Positions 24,997 through 38,516 are shown, numbered from the stretch's first letter. The stretch is DNA of 64,000 bases from Epiperipatus broadwayi (GCA_028023455.1 JAQFVV010000185.1:498001-562000), one strand, 5' to 3'. Notes: generated from the letters alone by a model not told the origin. Translations and numbers: made by a program.

Positions 24997-25066
24997 AGAT
25001 GGTAATCTGGACCAACTGATGATTGCTGGTTTAGCATGAAATACATATATTGGTGATTATTTATCT
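24997..25066 (+). ncRNA. Hammerhead ribozyme, family 2, copy 3
   Basis: Same fold as copy 2, with CTGATGA at 25016-25022 and all invariant bases kept. Confidence 0.85.
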
Positions 25067-25168
25067 TTTCGACATATGTGTGTTCAGGTGTATCAGTGTT
25101 ATGAGATAGTGTGGAGAGAGGTGGGTCATGTGAAAGTCTGTGCTCATACCCTGTCTATAAGTATGATA

Positions 25169-25779
25169 ATAAATTTTAGGAAAATAGATTAAATTATTTA
25201 AGTGCAGGTAGTGAGTAGATAGTAATTATTAAATTTCAAGTCTTATTATTATAGTTAGATTAATTTTCAAACAAAGTGGTTAATCAATGATTGTAATAGT
25301 AAGTGTGATTTTATTTAAAGTTGGATCCCAATAAAATCCCTCATGTGATTCAATTATTTAATTGTTAATCTAATTGTTATATTGGATTTTAGAATAGAAT
25401 ACTTATGATCCCTGAGATAGCCATAGGATAACATTAATTCTTTTAATTTAATATAATTTTTGTTTTAATATTATTATTTTGAGCTTCTTAAATTATAAAA
25501 GAATAGTTAAGTTATTATATAAATGAAATATTATGTTAGTCATTGTTTCTTGTGGGAATTTTTCTAATGATTATAATATGATGGTAGTAGGAAAATTTTT
25601 ACAATAGCAATGCAATTGTGAAGTGTATTTTATATACTTCTCAATATTGAAAGCTTTATGTTGTAATCATCCCTAAAGTCTATTATATGTTTTGATGTAT
25701 CACAAGTTTCAAGCTTTATAAAGTCTTTTACTCTATTGTTGTTATATTTGATTGTTTATTGTTGACCAGAAGGAAAGGT

Positions 25780-25782
<3 letters not shown>
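25169..25782. other. AT-rich stretch without recognisable features
   Basis: Nothing is recognised here. Confidence 0.6.

Positions 25783-25852
<70 letters not shown>
25783..25852. repeat. (TA)n microsatellite
   Basis: About 70 bp of pure TA, joined directly to the short repeat at 25858-25964. Confidence 0.95.
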
Positions 25853-25856
<4 letters not shown>

Positions 25857-25857
25857 G

Positions 25858-25964
25858 TTTCCAACCAGTAACCACCGAAACATTCACAGTAAATATAGCA
25901 ACCAATATTTCTAACTGCTGTCAAGGCAACCTTCACACCTTTTAATAGCAAGAATGAATATATA
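25858..25964 (-). repeat. Short TA-flanked repeat, copy 1
   Basis: About 105 bp, reverse complement of 38327-38428, lying between TA tracts. In the opposite strand it reads ccttgacagcagttagaga then tattggttgc. This resembles the decayed hammerhead region at PLE 3' ends in this window (ccttgataatgg ... gaaatattggt). It may be a PLE 3'-end relic, but the match is weak. Confidence 0.55.
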
Positions 25965-25989
25965 TATATATATATTGTGACCAAGTGTT

Positions 25990-28900
25990 TTTACACATTG
26001 TTCCCATTACTTACCTTAGCATAATAATTTTCAGTATTTACTGGTTTAAAAAAATAGTTAATTAATAAATAAAAGAGTAAAAGAGACAATAGTTTTGTTA
26101 TATATAATACTTCAGTGCAACTTGTATGCAAAGTAGATGCATTATTATATTTATTATAAGCATAATAGTTTATATTTTTTGATAAATTCCAATTATTATT
26201 AAAATAATAGTTATTATATTAGAATGTGTGCAAGAAAGTAATAAATTAATATTATAGTCATTAAACTTGTAGAAGAGAGCAGAGAAGATAAAGTTGATTT
26301 AAAGTGAGCTTCTTTGAGTTTAAAGTACTAAACTAAGAGTTAAATTTTTGGTTATTGTAATTCAGATTAAAGTTCATTAAAGTAATTTTTAATACCTAAT
26401 ATCTTTAAAATTTGTTTGGTAGTTATAATAAATTATATTGTAGTTATTTAAGAAGTAATTAATGTTAAGATTAAAGCTTAAAAATGTCATTTTCTTCATT
26501 CATGTATGTTGTGTGTATGCATGAAGGGGTAAACTAGTTGATATAATTAATAGAATAGTTTTATTTTGAGTTACACAAACTCATAAAAAATAATTATAAT
26601 ATTAGTTAAAAGTTAAACTGAATAAAATATTTATCAATTCAGACTTTAATAAATTAGTATTATAACATAACTCAATTATTAAATGAACAAATATTATTTA
26701 ATTAATTTTTTTTTATTATATTATATATTTTTTTCTAAATAAAAAAACTTTTGTTTAATTTTCTTTTAAATTAAGTTTGTTAAAGCATGGGTAATTGAAA
26801 AACATCTAGATGAAAATGACATCATTTGCTGATTGACTTATCTTGCAGTTAAGTTTTAAAATAAAAATAACAATTTTTGTTTATTGGTTATTAATGAGAA
26901 ATTGACAGCTAAAAAAAATTAATAAAAAAAAAGGTACTATAAAAGAGAGGTTTTTGTTTATTGGGACACCCTCCCACTCTCCCATCTCTCTGACAGACTC
27001 TGATATTCACTCTCAAAAGCTTTGATTCTCTCTCTCTGGCTCAAGCTGAAATTTTAAAAGTGTTAAATTTTTATAATTATTATTTTTGATCTAAAAGTGT
27101 TAAATATTGAACTTAGTCATTTTTAAACCTACAATGCTGCTGAATGTACAGGTAGCCTCATTTCTTGTTACTTAATCTCAGTTTAAACTTTCTTAACTAT
27201 TGCATAATGCTACAGAGAAACTTTGTATTTATTTTAAGTACATTTAGTAAATTTAACTTCAGAATGTATTTCAACAGGAAGCAAGTGATGAGTTTAATTA
27301 CAGACATTGTAAAATATATGCAGAATATTTTTCCAGTTCATATCCAGTTGCAAATTTATTTTATAAACAGGAGAAGATTAAAAGTAAAATTAAAACACAT
27401 AGACTATTAAGCTATGAATTAGGTTTTAAAATGTGTTACACTAATTTTTGCCTGATCAACAATAAAATTAATAATTATTATAAGAACTGTTCTTTTAAGA
27501 ATGATTTTAAAATGTTTATTTGAATTAGATATATTTTAACACAATTCTTTGTATATGAAAAAAATATACTGGAGGAATTTCACTATTATTCTAATAATTT
27601 CCATGCTGATGATAAATGTGAATAAAATATTCATCAAATGAATACACATAGAGTTAACAGAAATATTACTAGAAACGTTTGATATACTGCATATTTTCTG
27701 ATAACTACTGCTTCATATAATATTGAAATGAAATTATAAAAGTTGAAACCTAAAAATGTTATCATTATTATATGATACATAATTTTAAAAGTTTAAAATG
27801 TGGTTCTTGAAGAGAAAAAAAAAATAAAACTACATTATTAGCTAAACAAACCTGCAGAATCCCAAGATATAATCAGCTGAATAAAAATGATTGCATTCCA
27901 ACATCATCATTCCCATATTCACTAACTTACTGCTTTATGTTTATTTTTTTATAGTCTTAAAATGTGTATTCAAATCTAGAACTAATTTTGTTTAAGAACT
28001 AGCATACTACATTATGTTTGAAAATCTTTTACCATATTTAAAAATAATATGTTTTGACTTGAAGCTTTGCAGAACAGTTTATCAGTTGAAGAAATATTTC
28101 ATGCTCTTAATAGACTGTCCAATATAGAGAAAGTCTGCTAATGAACTAAGATTTTGTGTTTGATAAAAAAAGAAAAAAAAAATTCTATGCAATGTTTTTC
28201 TTTTGTATTTTGCTATATTTTCACCAATACTATTTTAATAGTATAATTGCAGCAGGTAATTTATTCATGTATTTTAATTTTAATGGGTTTATCAGAATGT
28301 GTAGATATTCTACATATTATCAGGTAAATATTTTTATTGTGTTTTGATATTTTCTAGATAACTAAACTATATTATATTTTGATTCAGCAGAAATATTCAT
28401 CTCTCATTATTACTATTTTTAAAATGTATAATATTTCATTTATGAGTAAAATAGCTAAAGTATTTATCAGAAGTTTTGATATTTTGCATAAATGCAATAA
28501 ATTCATAACTGCCAATATTTTCATGCACTTGAAAATTATTATTCTCACATTCTTATTCATTTATCAGTCATGCCCACTTATTTTCAATAAATTTGATATT
28601 TTATATTCCATACATGTGTGTATTGTTTCTTTGTGCCAAAATTTTATACACTTAAATTTTTTTAATTGATATTTCATAGTCATTTGACTTAATTGCGCAT
28701 TGTTGGTTTCAGACATTGCTTATTGTTTATTATAGTTTAAATTTGATTATTACTTTAGTCAGTTACAGTATTAAGTTTGTATCTTGTCATCATTAAGTTT
28801 ATAGTATTGATTGGCCTCATAATGTTAAACCTTACTTGCTTATGTTTGTTATTGTGCTTTATGGACCAGACAAGTTTCCCCATTATTATATGCTTTTCCA

Positions 28901-31094
28901 TGAGTTGATAGTGTTTTTCTCACATGATTATTATCACATATTTAAAGGTACCTAGTTCCCTTGAGAGGGTCATATATATTTGATCTGTCTTTCCACATTT
29001 TCCCAATGTGCTGTGACAAAGTCCAGGCTTTTGCCTCAGATATAGGTTATTTGTATTTTTTTGCTCCGTGGAGCCTATGCTTTGGCCTATCATTCATGAT
29101 GTGCTTAAATCTATTTTCTACCATGGTAGGTGAGGTTGTTTTGTGATCTAGAAGTGTGATGACAATGATAAGCTAGTTTTGAACGATTGAATTATTTCAG
29201 ATTGCACTCTGTTGTTTTAGTGCTAAAAGATGTATAACAATGTCTGTATTGCATTACTATGATGTTATAATCAGCCACAAGCAAACTAACAAGAGATAAT
29301 AGTTTTAAAATATTTATTTGTGAGCATATGGCCATTAAGAGAAACCCACATATTTTATATAATTGTTTTATTCACCTAGAATTTTTTGCTGATGGATGTG
29401 TAAGTCATTTAGATTAAATATTTTGCTATTATAATTATTACATGGATAGTAACTTATTAATAGTAGCATGTACATGACTTCTGATGAATGATACATATTT
29501 TTCATTCAGATTACTTAATAGTACAGCATAATATGAGATTATTTATTTTAATCTGATATTAATTTTATTATGCCAGCAATTGATTTGAGTTTATTTACCA
29601 GATAATTCAAATTATTAGCATGTCAGCCCATTAACAAGAGTTATTAATGATTATTTTTAAAAAATAAGTAACTTAAATAGAATTTTGTTATTTAGGTATT
29701 TTTAATTTGGTACAAAAGTTTAGTTTTATGAGACCCAAAAGTGTTTAAGTTATCATCTAGTGGAATTAAGGTGTATAAAAGTTAGCAATTGTTAACTCTC
29801 ACTTTTATTAATGTTGTTTAATAAGTTGATTTGTGTAAAATCATTTGTTTCAAAACCTTGGTTTGTCTGTTTACAAGGCTAAAATATTATGCTAGGGTAC
29901 TTATAGTTAAGAAAACATTTTTGACAGTGCTATCTTGGCAATAATTTAAAAATTTTGTATAAATTTTGTTTTATCAGTTTAGTAACTGTAAATAAACCTA
30001 TTTATTATTTATTTTTAAACAAATCTAGTTTCTTATTATTTTTTTATACATGTCATTGTCTTGGATTCACAATATTTATTATTTTCTTTGAGTTAATGAT
30101 ATACAGAATATTCCAATATTCACTGAAATAAAAATAAGTCATGCATATAATTGTGATTTCTAATTGAAATCAAGATAACAGATAATTAAACATTTGCAGA
30201 TACGAATAATAATAATTTGCATTAAGATTTAGTTCAACTATGTTTACCTTCTAAAAAGGAAGATTCTCCAATATGGAAATGAAAATTTCTTGACATTTCA
30301 GGAAATTATCTATACTATTTCAGACTGCACACAATTAAGTTATTTAGATATTGAATGACTATTTTATATGAAGGTCCACTTACAGTTAATTACTTATAAA
30401 AGTTGTCTCTGGGAGAGTGGAAAGACATAAAAGGCATGCTTGTCTTTCTGCAATCTCAAGTGATATCCTGGGTAAAAGGCTACGATTATTCCAAATTTAA
30501 AATATTTTAATTAGGCAATTAAATATTAGAGTAAATATCGTTTTATGTAATTTTAATGAGTATTGTTATTTAATAGTAGAAAGCAGTCACTACAAGAGGA
30601 GTGTTTGCCTTTTATAGTCAGCCAAGATATCATTCACTCATTCATTTATCCATTTATTTATATAATAGGAACATTACATGATAGTAAAATTTACAAGAGT
30701 TACAGTAGGACCCCTGAGATTGTTTATTCTTGTTATTTACATAGTTATTTATCCAATTTTTCATGTCATAATATTAAATATTGGTAGCATAATATAAGTA
30801 TTCTTTATTTATTCCCTGTGCTATAAGAAAAGTACATTTTATGATAGTTCACACATCATTAAATATTTCAAATCATGCTATTCAGAATTGATGATATTAA
30901 AAGATTCTTGAAATATTAAAAGAGAGGATTTATTAGAGAATACTTCTTTAGGTACAGATTTATTTCTCAGAGAGTATAATTTAATGGGAGGTTAAATCTG
31001 ATAAATATTTAAAAAGAGAACAAAATTTTCTCTTTACCATTTATTCCAAATTATTTATTATGCTATAACTATTTGCAGTATTGTTTGATTTTTC
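25990..31094. other. Long AT-rich stretch without recognisable features
   Basis: Only short open frames without motifs occur. A TATAAAAG string near 26939 precedes a CT-rich stretch but no gene follows. I see no exon-like conservation. Confidence 0.5.
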
Positions 31095-31254
31095 CTCTAT
31101 TTCATTCAAGCATAAGTGTGTGTGTGGCACAACTGTTCCCAAAAGCTATTAATATAAAATAGATAACTAAAAATAATAAACTAGCTGAGTGCTTTCAAAG
31201 GATCTTGCCTTCATAATCATAGCTTGCTACTACATTTAATGATATGCAAATATG

Positions 31255-32014
31255 CTAATTCCATTTCTTCAATAAAGCATAGCACATGTCCTTCCTATTT
31301 ATGGTATCATTGTCTCGTGAGATAAATAAGGCCTCTTTGATTTTTCTTTTAAGGTCATATCTCTCTTTACACATGATTGTGGGATTGTCTGGAAAGTACT
31401 CATGGTGACTTGTGCTCTGGTGCTGATAGAAAACTGAATAGGTAGAAGGATCATTGTGAGCTCTATTGTATAAATATTTATATTGTGCTAATCGTGTGGA
31501 CAAAGATGCTCTGTTTTCCCCATAATATGTGCCTTTACAATTATTGTTGGAACATGCAATATTATATACTGGGTGGGGGGTCTGTAAAAGTGGAGTTTGG
31601 TCTTTAGTGTTTTTAATTAAATTGTTAGACTCTGGAGGGGTTCGAAAACAAATCTGATATCTGTTGTTGAGGATGGAATGCAATTTCTTGTGTAAATTGG
31701 ATATATATGGAAGCAATAATCAGGGTTTATCCTGTGTAATGTGAGTGTTAAGCTGTTTATTCTGTATATGTAAAAATTTTTTGTCAACAATTGACTACCT
31801 GAACCCTAAATTCAATAAATCATCTGTATTCTATTACATTTGCTTTTGTATCTGCCTCAATTTTACATAACAACCTGTTTCTGTGCAAGAAAGATACAAG
31901 GCTGGATAATTTATGTTCTATTGGTGTGTTAGATTGGGGGTGTATATGGCATCTAATCTTCAATGGTTTGATGGCCATACTATAATGGCAGTGGTTGTTT
32001 TCTCTTTGTACATT
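31255..32014 (-). pseudogene. PLE reverse transcriptase end plus GIY-YIG endonuclease, minus copy
   Basis: The 5' part matches the end of the PLE RT (VQRENNHCHYS, HIHPQSNTPIEHKLSSLVSFLHR) but in broken frames. An open piece at 31255-31716 then carries the GIY-YIG domain. Its features are VYNIACSNNNC, GTYYGENRASLSTRLAQ, the catalytic E in KRKIKEALFIS and the terminal asparagine in INRKD. A cysteine pair lies between the GIY and YIG halves, as in the intact PLE at 46 kb. The family differs from that PLE. It is 5'-truncated and frameshifted. Confidence 0.8.
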
Positions 32015-32432
32015 GACATCCTCAACAACAGATATCACCTTTGTTTTCAAACCCCTCCAAATTCTAACAATTTAATTAATAACACTAAAGACCAAACTCC
32101 ACTTTTACAGACCCCCCACACAGTATATAATATTGCATGTTCCAACAATAATTGTAAAGGCACATATTATGGGGAAAGCAGAGCATCTTTGTCCACACGA
32201 TTAGCACAACATAAATATTCATCCAATAGAGCTCGCAATGATCCTTCTACCTATTCAGTTTTCTATCACCACTAGAGCACAAGTCACCACAAGTGCATTC
32301 CAGACAATCCCACAATCACATGTAGAGAGAGACCTTAAAAGAACAATCAAAGAGGCCTTATTCATCTCATGAGACAATGATGCCATAAATAGGAAGGACA
32401 CATGCTATGTTTTATTGAAGAACTGGAATTAG
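32015..32432 (+). pseudogene. PLE GIY-YIG endonuclease, plus copy
   Basis: The plus frame gives ILNNRYHLCFQTPP, then VYNIACSNNNCKGTYYGESRASLSTRLAQHK, until a stop after SVFYHH. A frameshifted continuation to about 32432 matches the last third of the domain. It is the mirror copy of 31255-31716. Confidence 0.8.
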
Positions 32433-32627
32433 CATATTTGCATATCATTAAATATAGTAGCAAGTTATGATTATGAAGGCAAGATTCTTTGAAAGTGCTT
32501 GGCTAGTTTATTAGTTTTAGTTATCTATTTATATTAATAGCTTTTGGGAACAGTTGCGCCGCACACGTACTCATGCTTGAATATATATATTTCCTAAAAG
32601 TAAAAAAATATTTGACTCTATTTCATT

Positions 32628-33491
32628 ATAAATCTCTGTAGTATCATCATAAAATTATTGTAACCCCACTGAGTAAATCCTATGTTAAAAAAATAAGAGT
32701 CTTTTTTCTCTAAAGTAATTTCTCTTTTATCTCAATCCTACTAGGTTACAATATATATAAACTTGATTAATAGTAAATTATATTCAAGTGTTATCATATG
32801 TTCAGGAGAATACATTTAAGTTATATGTCATTTGATATACTATATATGAACACACAAGCAAAGCAATTAGGGCTTCAAGAAAGATAAAAAATGATTAGAA
32901 CTTGAAGAAAATAATGGTTGATGTATGTCGATATGTACTTTACTTACAATTGGCACATTTTATGTATAACAGCATTGAATAATAAACCTACTATGTTGTA
33001 AATTAATGCTGACATAATGAACACTTGAAAAATATTATATTGCAAAATTTTGTTCTAGGTAAGAATTAACATTTAAATACTTATTAAACTCATTGTTATT
33101 TTTTTTCACGATGTTGTATTTCTTACTATCAATATGATAGAATAGTGAACAAACCACGTAGTTTTAAATTTATAAATAATTACAGTGGCATTGGAATGAT
33201 GAAAAAATTTAATATGTTTCTTAAGCAATTGCCTGAGATTTTATCATGATATTGTAAAATACTGAGAGATGTAAGAATAAAAAATATGGGTAAATTTGAT
33301 GTGTAGCATATTTTCTGGATGAATATATATAAGACACAATTGGGATCAAACTTTAATTTATGAGAAATGTTTTAATAGCAGTTATATCTAATAGAAATCA
33401 GACTGATGAGACACACATTTTGGAATCTGGTTAAAGTTTAGGCATTTGGAAAAGTTGACCATAGATGTCTATTGGAATATATATATATATA
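32628..33491. other. AT-rich stretch without recognisable features
   Basis: Nothing is recognised apart from a short TA run next to the following element. Confidence 0.6.
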
Positions 33492-33634
33492 TGATAAACA
33501 AAAATGCAAGTTAAAAAACTTGCTAACGCTTGTATTTATGTCCACAGATGGCGTTCTACCAAAAACGCCCATCAAGCGTATGTTTTGTTTACATAAACGT
33601 CAGAGTAGTTAGTATTCACTATCTCTAACTATAA

Positions 33635-33690
33635 TTCCACTTTCAGATCATGATTTCAAGCTATTTGCTATCGTCAGTGAAAGACAGGAA
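33635..33690 (-). ncRNA. Hammerhead ribozyme, family 3, minus copy
   Basis: Reverse complement of the fold at 34257-34314, with an identical core, CTGACGA and GAAA. Confidence 0.8.
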
Positions 33691-34256
33691 TAAAGAAACT
33701 AGATCTAAATACAAACTCTGAGCGTTTATGAAACAATTTCTATTCAGCTTGCAAGCGTGAATTTTTTAGACACGTAATGTCTTCAAACTCAGCATAGCAA
33801 ACCAGATAGCTATATGGGTCTGATCTCAGTTCAGCATCACCACATAGTAGAAGCCTCTGCAATCTATATCATTGCAAGAAAGACCTCAAAGGTATATTTA
33901 TGATAAACAAAAATGCAAGTTAAAAAACTTGCTAACGCTTGTATTTATGTCCACAGATGGTGTTGATGGGCGTTTTTGGTAGAACGCCATCTGTGGACAT
34001 AAATACAAGCGTTAGCAAGTTTTTTAACTTGCATTTTTGTTTATCATAAATGTACCTTTGAGGTCTTTCTTGCAATGATATAGATTGCAGAGGCTTCTAC
34101 TATGTGGTGATGCTGAACTGAGATCAGACCCATATAGCTATCTGGTTTGCTATGCTGAGTTTGAAGACATTACGTGTCTAAAAAATTCACGCTTGCAAGC
34201 TGAATAGAAATTGTTTCATAAACGCTCAGAGTTTGTATTTAGATCTAGTTTCTTTA

Positions 34257-34314
34257 TTCCTGTCTTTCACTGACGATAGCAAATAGCTTGAAATCATGAT
34301 CTGAAAGTGGAATT
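34257..34314 (+). ncRNA. Hammerhead ribozyme, family 3, plus copy
   Basis: The core CTGACGA (34270-34276) fits CTGANGA. Stem I pairs CTTTCA with TGAAAG, then an internal loop (TGT opposite T), then TTCC with GGAA. Stem II is AGC, loop AAATA, GCT. GAAA is followed by the self-complementary stem III ATCATGAT and the cleavage base C34301. All invariant positions are met. Predicted active by fold only. Confidence 0.85.
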
Positions 34315-34429
34315 ATAGTTAGAGATAGTGAATACTAACTACTCTGACGTTTATGTAAACAAAACATACGCTTGATGGGCGTTTTTGGTAGAACGCCATC
34401 TGTGGATATATATATATATATATATTGTA

Positions 34430-35288
<859 letters not shown>

Positions 35289-35699
35289 TATTGTTTGAGA
35301 AAAAACTGTAGGATCTCATCTGATTATTTACGGTAGTATAAAGATACCCGAAAATGCATTATGGAAAATTTTGACATCATACGAGAAAACCTAAAATACC
35401 AGTAAATTAAAATGAGAGGTCAATCTATAAAATTTTCAATTTAGTGTAAGATCTGTTGTATTTTTATCAAAATCATCATTTTGTACACACTTACCTGAGG
35501 ATGATAGGTAGAAAAACATTATCTAGGAATCTGTTCTAGACACAGTCAGGTCTGTACTCCATTTTATTAGCAGCTATGGATATATTTTAAACTAAAATAT
35601 AAAATAAAAACACATTTTCCTTAAATTTTCAATTAAGAAAATTTGAAATTTGCAATATTGAGTTTTAGAATATTTACTAAATTTATTTAAAGGATTAAA

Positions 35700-36525
35700 T
35701 GGCTAAATTTTCTTTCAAGAGTTTACTTTGACAATGGCCCATGCTAGTTCGCAAAATATCGGTATATAATAGAAAATAATACATGGATTTACCCAAAAAA
35801 TTATATATATATACACATAAATGTTTTGGACATTTATACAGAAAAGATTGTCTACATAATTTAAATTTAGCTTTTATTAATGCATACCATGCTTTCCATA
35901 TATAACATAATATAATCATTACTGTGATTATATATTATGGAAAGCATACTAAGCATTAATAAAAGCTAAATTTAATTAATATAGACTACCTTTTCTGTAT
36001 AAATGTCCAGAACATTTATATATATATATATATAATTTTTTTGGGTAAAACCATGTATTATTTTCTATTATATACCGATATTTTGATGAACTAGCATATG
36101 CCATTGTCAAGGTAAACTCTTGAAAGAAAATTTGTTCAACCTCAAACTGTAATGTGACTGAATGCGAGATGAAGCATGAAAATCAGCTTGAAATAGTTTA
36201 GTATTCAGAATATGAGGTTTATCAAAATGTATATTTCTCATAGTTTTACCACCCATTAATTTAAAGTCAATACAAGAGAAATATACATTTTGATAAACCT
36301 CATATCCTGAATACTAAACAATTTCAAGCTGACATTTTGATAAACCTCATATTCTGAATACTAAACTATTTCAAGCTGATTCTCATGCTTCATCTTACAC
36401 TCAGTCATGTTACAGTTTGAGGACAAACAAATTTTCTTTCAAGAGTTTACCTTGACAATGGCAGATGCTAGTTCATTGAAATGTCTCCCAAAAATAATTT
36501 GTTTACATCATACAACTGTGAAAAC

Positions 36526-36527
<2 letters not shown>
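35700..36527. mobile_element. Nested PLE 3'-end palindromes
   Basis: A plus 3' end (about 35700-35815) and its mirror (about 36030-36220) enclose an inner palindrome centred near 35915. A further plus copy follows (about 36270-36527), with an internal duplication of cattttgataaacctcatat. The shared words caaattttctttcaagag, cttgacaatggc and tacccaaaaaa match the PLE 3' end at 59.8 kb. The final plus copy ends in tacatcatacaactgtgaaa, the longer version of the end, while the inner copies stop short at TA runs. No coding part is kept. The hammerhead-like core reads TTGACAA, so it is decayed. Confidence 0.7.

Positions 36528-36599
<72 letters not shown>
36528..36599. repeat. (TA)n microsatellite
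   Basis: About 72 bp of TA directly at the end of the nested PLE remnant. Confidence 0.95.
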
Positions 36600-36601
<2 letters not shown>

Positions 36602-38247
36602 AATCTTTCAATGAGACAACAAATAAGATTTGAGATTGCCTAATCCATATATTTGCATGTTTTATAATATGATTAGTAAAAACAAATTACCTATGTATGA
36701 CAGTGATTCAAGCAGTGATATAGGTTTTGAAGTGGATTTTAGAAATGAATAATTGAAGATATATTAGATAAGACCTTTTACAGATAAAATGACAAGTAGT
36801 TGTAAATGATAAACATCCCCAGATATATGACTTTATCAAAATGAAATTTTTAATGATAATTTTGAAAAGACACATCAAGACTATCCCAAAAATAACACTG
36901 ATACAAAACCTTAACTATAGGATAAAATATTTTTAACAGAATACTTGATATTTTATACTGAACTTGGTGACAATGAGATGGTTCAATTGATAATTCATGT
37001 CTTAGCTAGGATGATTGAAACTCCAAGAAAGGATAATTAATAGTTTATGACCTGTAGGTAAATAACACATGGATGATGTATAAATCTGTATTGTATATCT
37101 TCTTACTGTTTGAAATTAGTTCAAAGTATGAAAAAGAAGAGGAATTTTCTGAAGATCATGAAGACTATCAAGATATCAAATAAGAATATCTAGCAATTAA
37201 AAGCAATCCAAGTGTTGACTGTTATAGAATACCATGGTTAGATTTAATATATGAATATATATACATAATTTTTAAACTTAATAGAACTTTTGTTAAGATA
37301 ATCTTTTATGATGCTTATTTTATTTCTAAAATTTCTGTGGAAATGAATATTATGGAATTAGTTTGAATAAAAATAAATGAGTGATGTAGTACTTAAGAGA
37401 TTATGTGACATTCAATTACAGGACCTGATAAAATTAAGTTTTGATACAAAAACTTTTGTTGTTGAATCCATCTTTTTACCATTGCAATAAATTGTGCTAA
37501 ATATTAATTATTAGTTTAAATAAAACAATAATTAATATCTAGGTAAGAGTAAAAGATGCAAAAGTAATAGATTTACTATAGTGTAATGATTCTCTAATAA
37601 ATGGGGTATTTTATGCAAAGTGATTTAACATATGTCTATATTAAAAACACTTGTGATTGTAATTACTGTTTACGCACACATGCACATATATAAATAAATA
37701 CATTAGTATGTAATTAAATTCTGACTTTAAAATTTTTAATATTTTTTTTTTAAATATAAACTACAATTTTTTTGTTACATTTCTATAACAAAAAGAAATA
37801 ATTGAAATAGACAATCTTCTAAATATTTTAATTAAAAAATATTCTCAAAATAGAATCTTTTTTAAAATAGATTTAACAATATTTCTATATATATTAAATA
37901 TCTTCAACTATCATCTTATAGAGAACATATTTTGCTAAATCCATTTAGAAATAATGTTATACTTAATATTTCTTGAATAAAATTGAATTTTTGATTAAAT
38001 ATAATTGAATTATTTAAAAAATATAAATAGTCATCTACTTTTTAAAATGAAAATTTGTATAATAAATCTTAGGTACTTAAAATAAATCATAGATATATAC
38101 ATGTACAATTTTATGCAATTTAACTCAGTTGTGGACTAGTAAATTTAAGAGTTAGAAAGTTTCTGTATTAATTCTTATCCAATCAATCATTTTGGTATTC
38201 AAAAATGAAATAACTTACTGAGAAAATAGTGAAATTATTATTTTTGT
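36600..38247. other. AT-rich stretch without recognisable features
   Basis: Nothing is recognised here. Confidence 0.6.

Positions 38248-38326
<79 letters not shown>
38248..38326. repeat. (TA)n microsatellite, interrupted
   Basis: TA repeats with a few phase slips, on the left of the short repeat at 38327-38428. Confidence 0.9.
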
Positions 38327-38328
<2 letters not shown>

Positions 38329-38424
38329 CATTCTTGCTATTAAAAGGTGTGAAGGTTGCCTTGACAGCAGTTAGAGATATTGGTTGCTATATTTATGTGA
38401 ATGTTTAGGTGGTTACTGGTTGGA

Positions 38425-38428
<4 letters not shown>
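38327..38428 (+). repeat. Short TA-flanked repeat, copy 2
   Basis: Reverse complement of 25858-25964 at high identity, again between two TA tracts. See that entry for its possible PLE origin. Confidence 0.55.

Positions 38429-38514
<86 letters not shown>
38429..38514. repeat. (TA)n microsatellite
   Basis: About 86 bp of TA on the right of the short repeat. Confidence 0.95.

Positions 38515-38516
<2 letters not shown>

Larger units (their letters stand above)
23277..25168. mobile_element. Ribozyme-repeat family 2 (inverted tandem, 14-bp duplication)
   Basis: One full minus unit and a partial one (23291-23848) meet a plus array of nearly three units (23850-25154) at a palindrome around ccaccatgggtcatg. 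The plus units repeat at 473 and 485 bp, the latter because of a 14-bp local duplication near 24950. The exact duplication ctataagtatgata lies at 23277-23290 and 25155-25168. All four ribozyme copies have intact cores. Sequence identity between units is high, so this is a recent insertion. The left outer end is about 47 nt longer than the right, and the extra segment holds a hairpin (ACAGG/CCTGT). Short open frames repeated at 24118 and 24591 are by-products of the repeat. Confidence 0.9.
31095..32627. mobile_element. Head-to-head PLE fragments (palindrome, 12-bp duplication)
   Basis: A minus copy (31107-about 32014) and a plus copy (about 32015-32615) of one PLE meet head to head. The exact duplication ctctatttcatt flanks the locus at 31095-31106 and 32616-32627. 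The minus copy reaches further 5', into the RT thumb region. The plus copy starts in the linker before GIY-YIG. The right end carries about 36 nt more than the left. Near both 3' ends a hairpin (AAGG, 6-nt loop, CCTT in the minus copy) followed by GAAAG suggests a decayed hammerhead. Confidence 0.85.
33492..34405. mobile_element. Ribozyme-repeat family 3 (inverted tandem in a TA tract)
   Basis: A full minus unit plus the first part of a second one (33492-about 33962) face a plus unit (about 33963-34405). The minus repeat period is 409 bp. The arms are almost perfect reverse complements, so the insertion is young. Short TA runs flank both sides, so a target-site duplication cannot be told apart from the microsatellite. 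The left outer end runs about 50 nt further than the right. The extra part contains the hairpin gcaagttttttaacttgc. Each arm has one hammerhead with an intact core. Confidence 0.9.

Noticed and set aside
25742-25984. 80-codon frame with a long YIYI repeat
   Set aside because: This is translation of a TA microsatellite.
26930-27070. TATAAAAG string followed by CT-rich sequence, resembling a core promoter
   Set aside because: No open frame, splice pattern or conserved element follows. In AT-rich DNA such a string is expected by chance.
33400-33440. cagactgatgagacacac as a hammerhead core
   Set aside because: No GAAA box or second strand follows within a workable distance.
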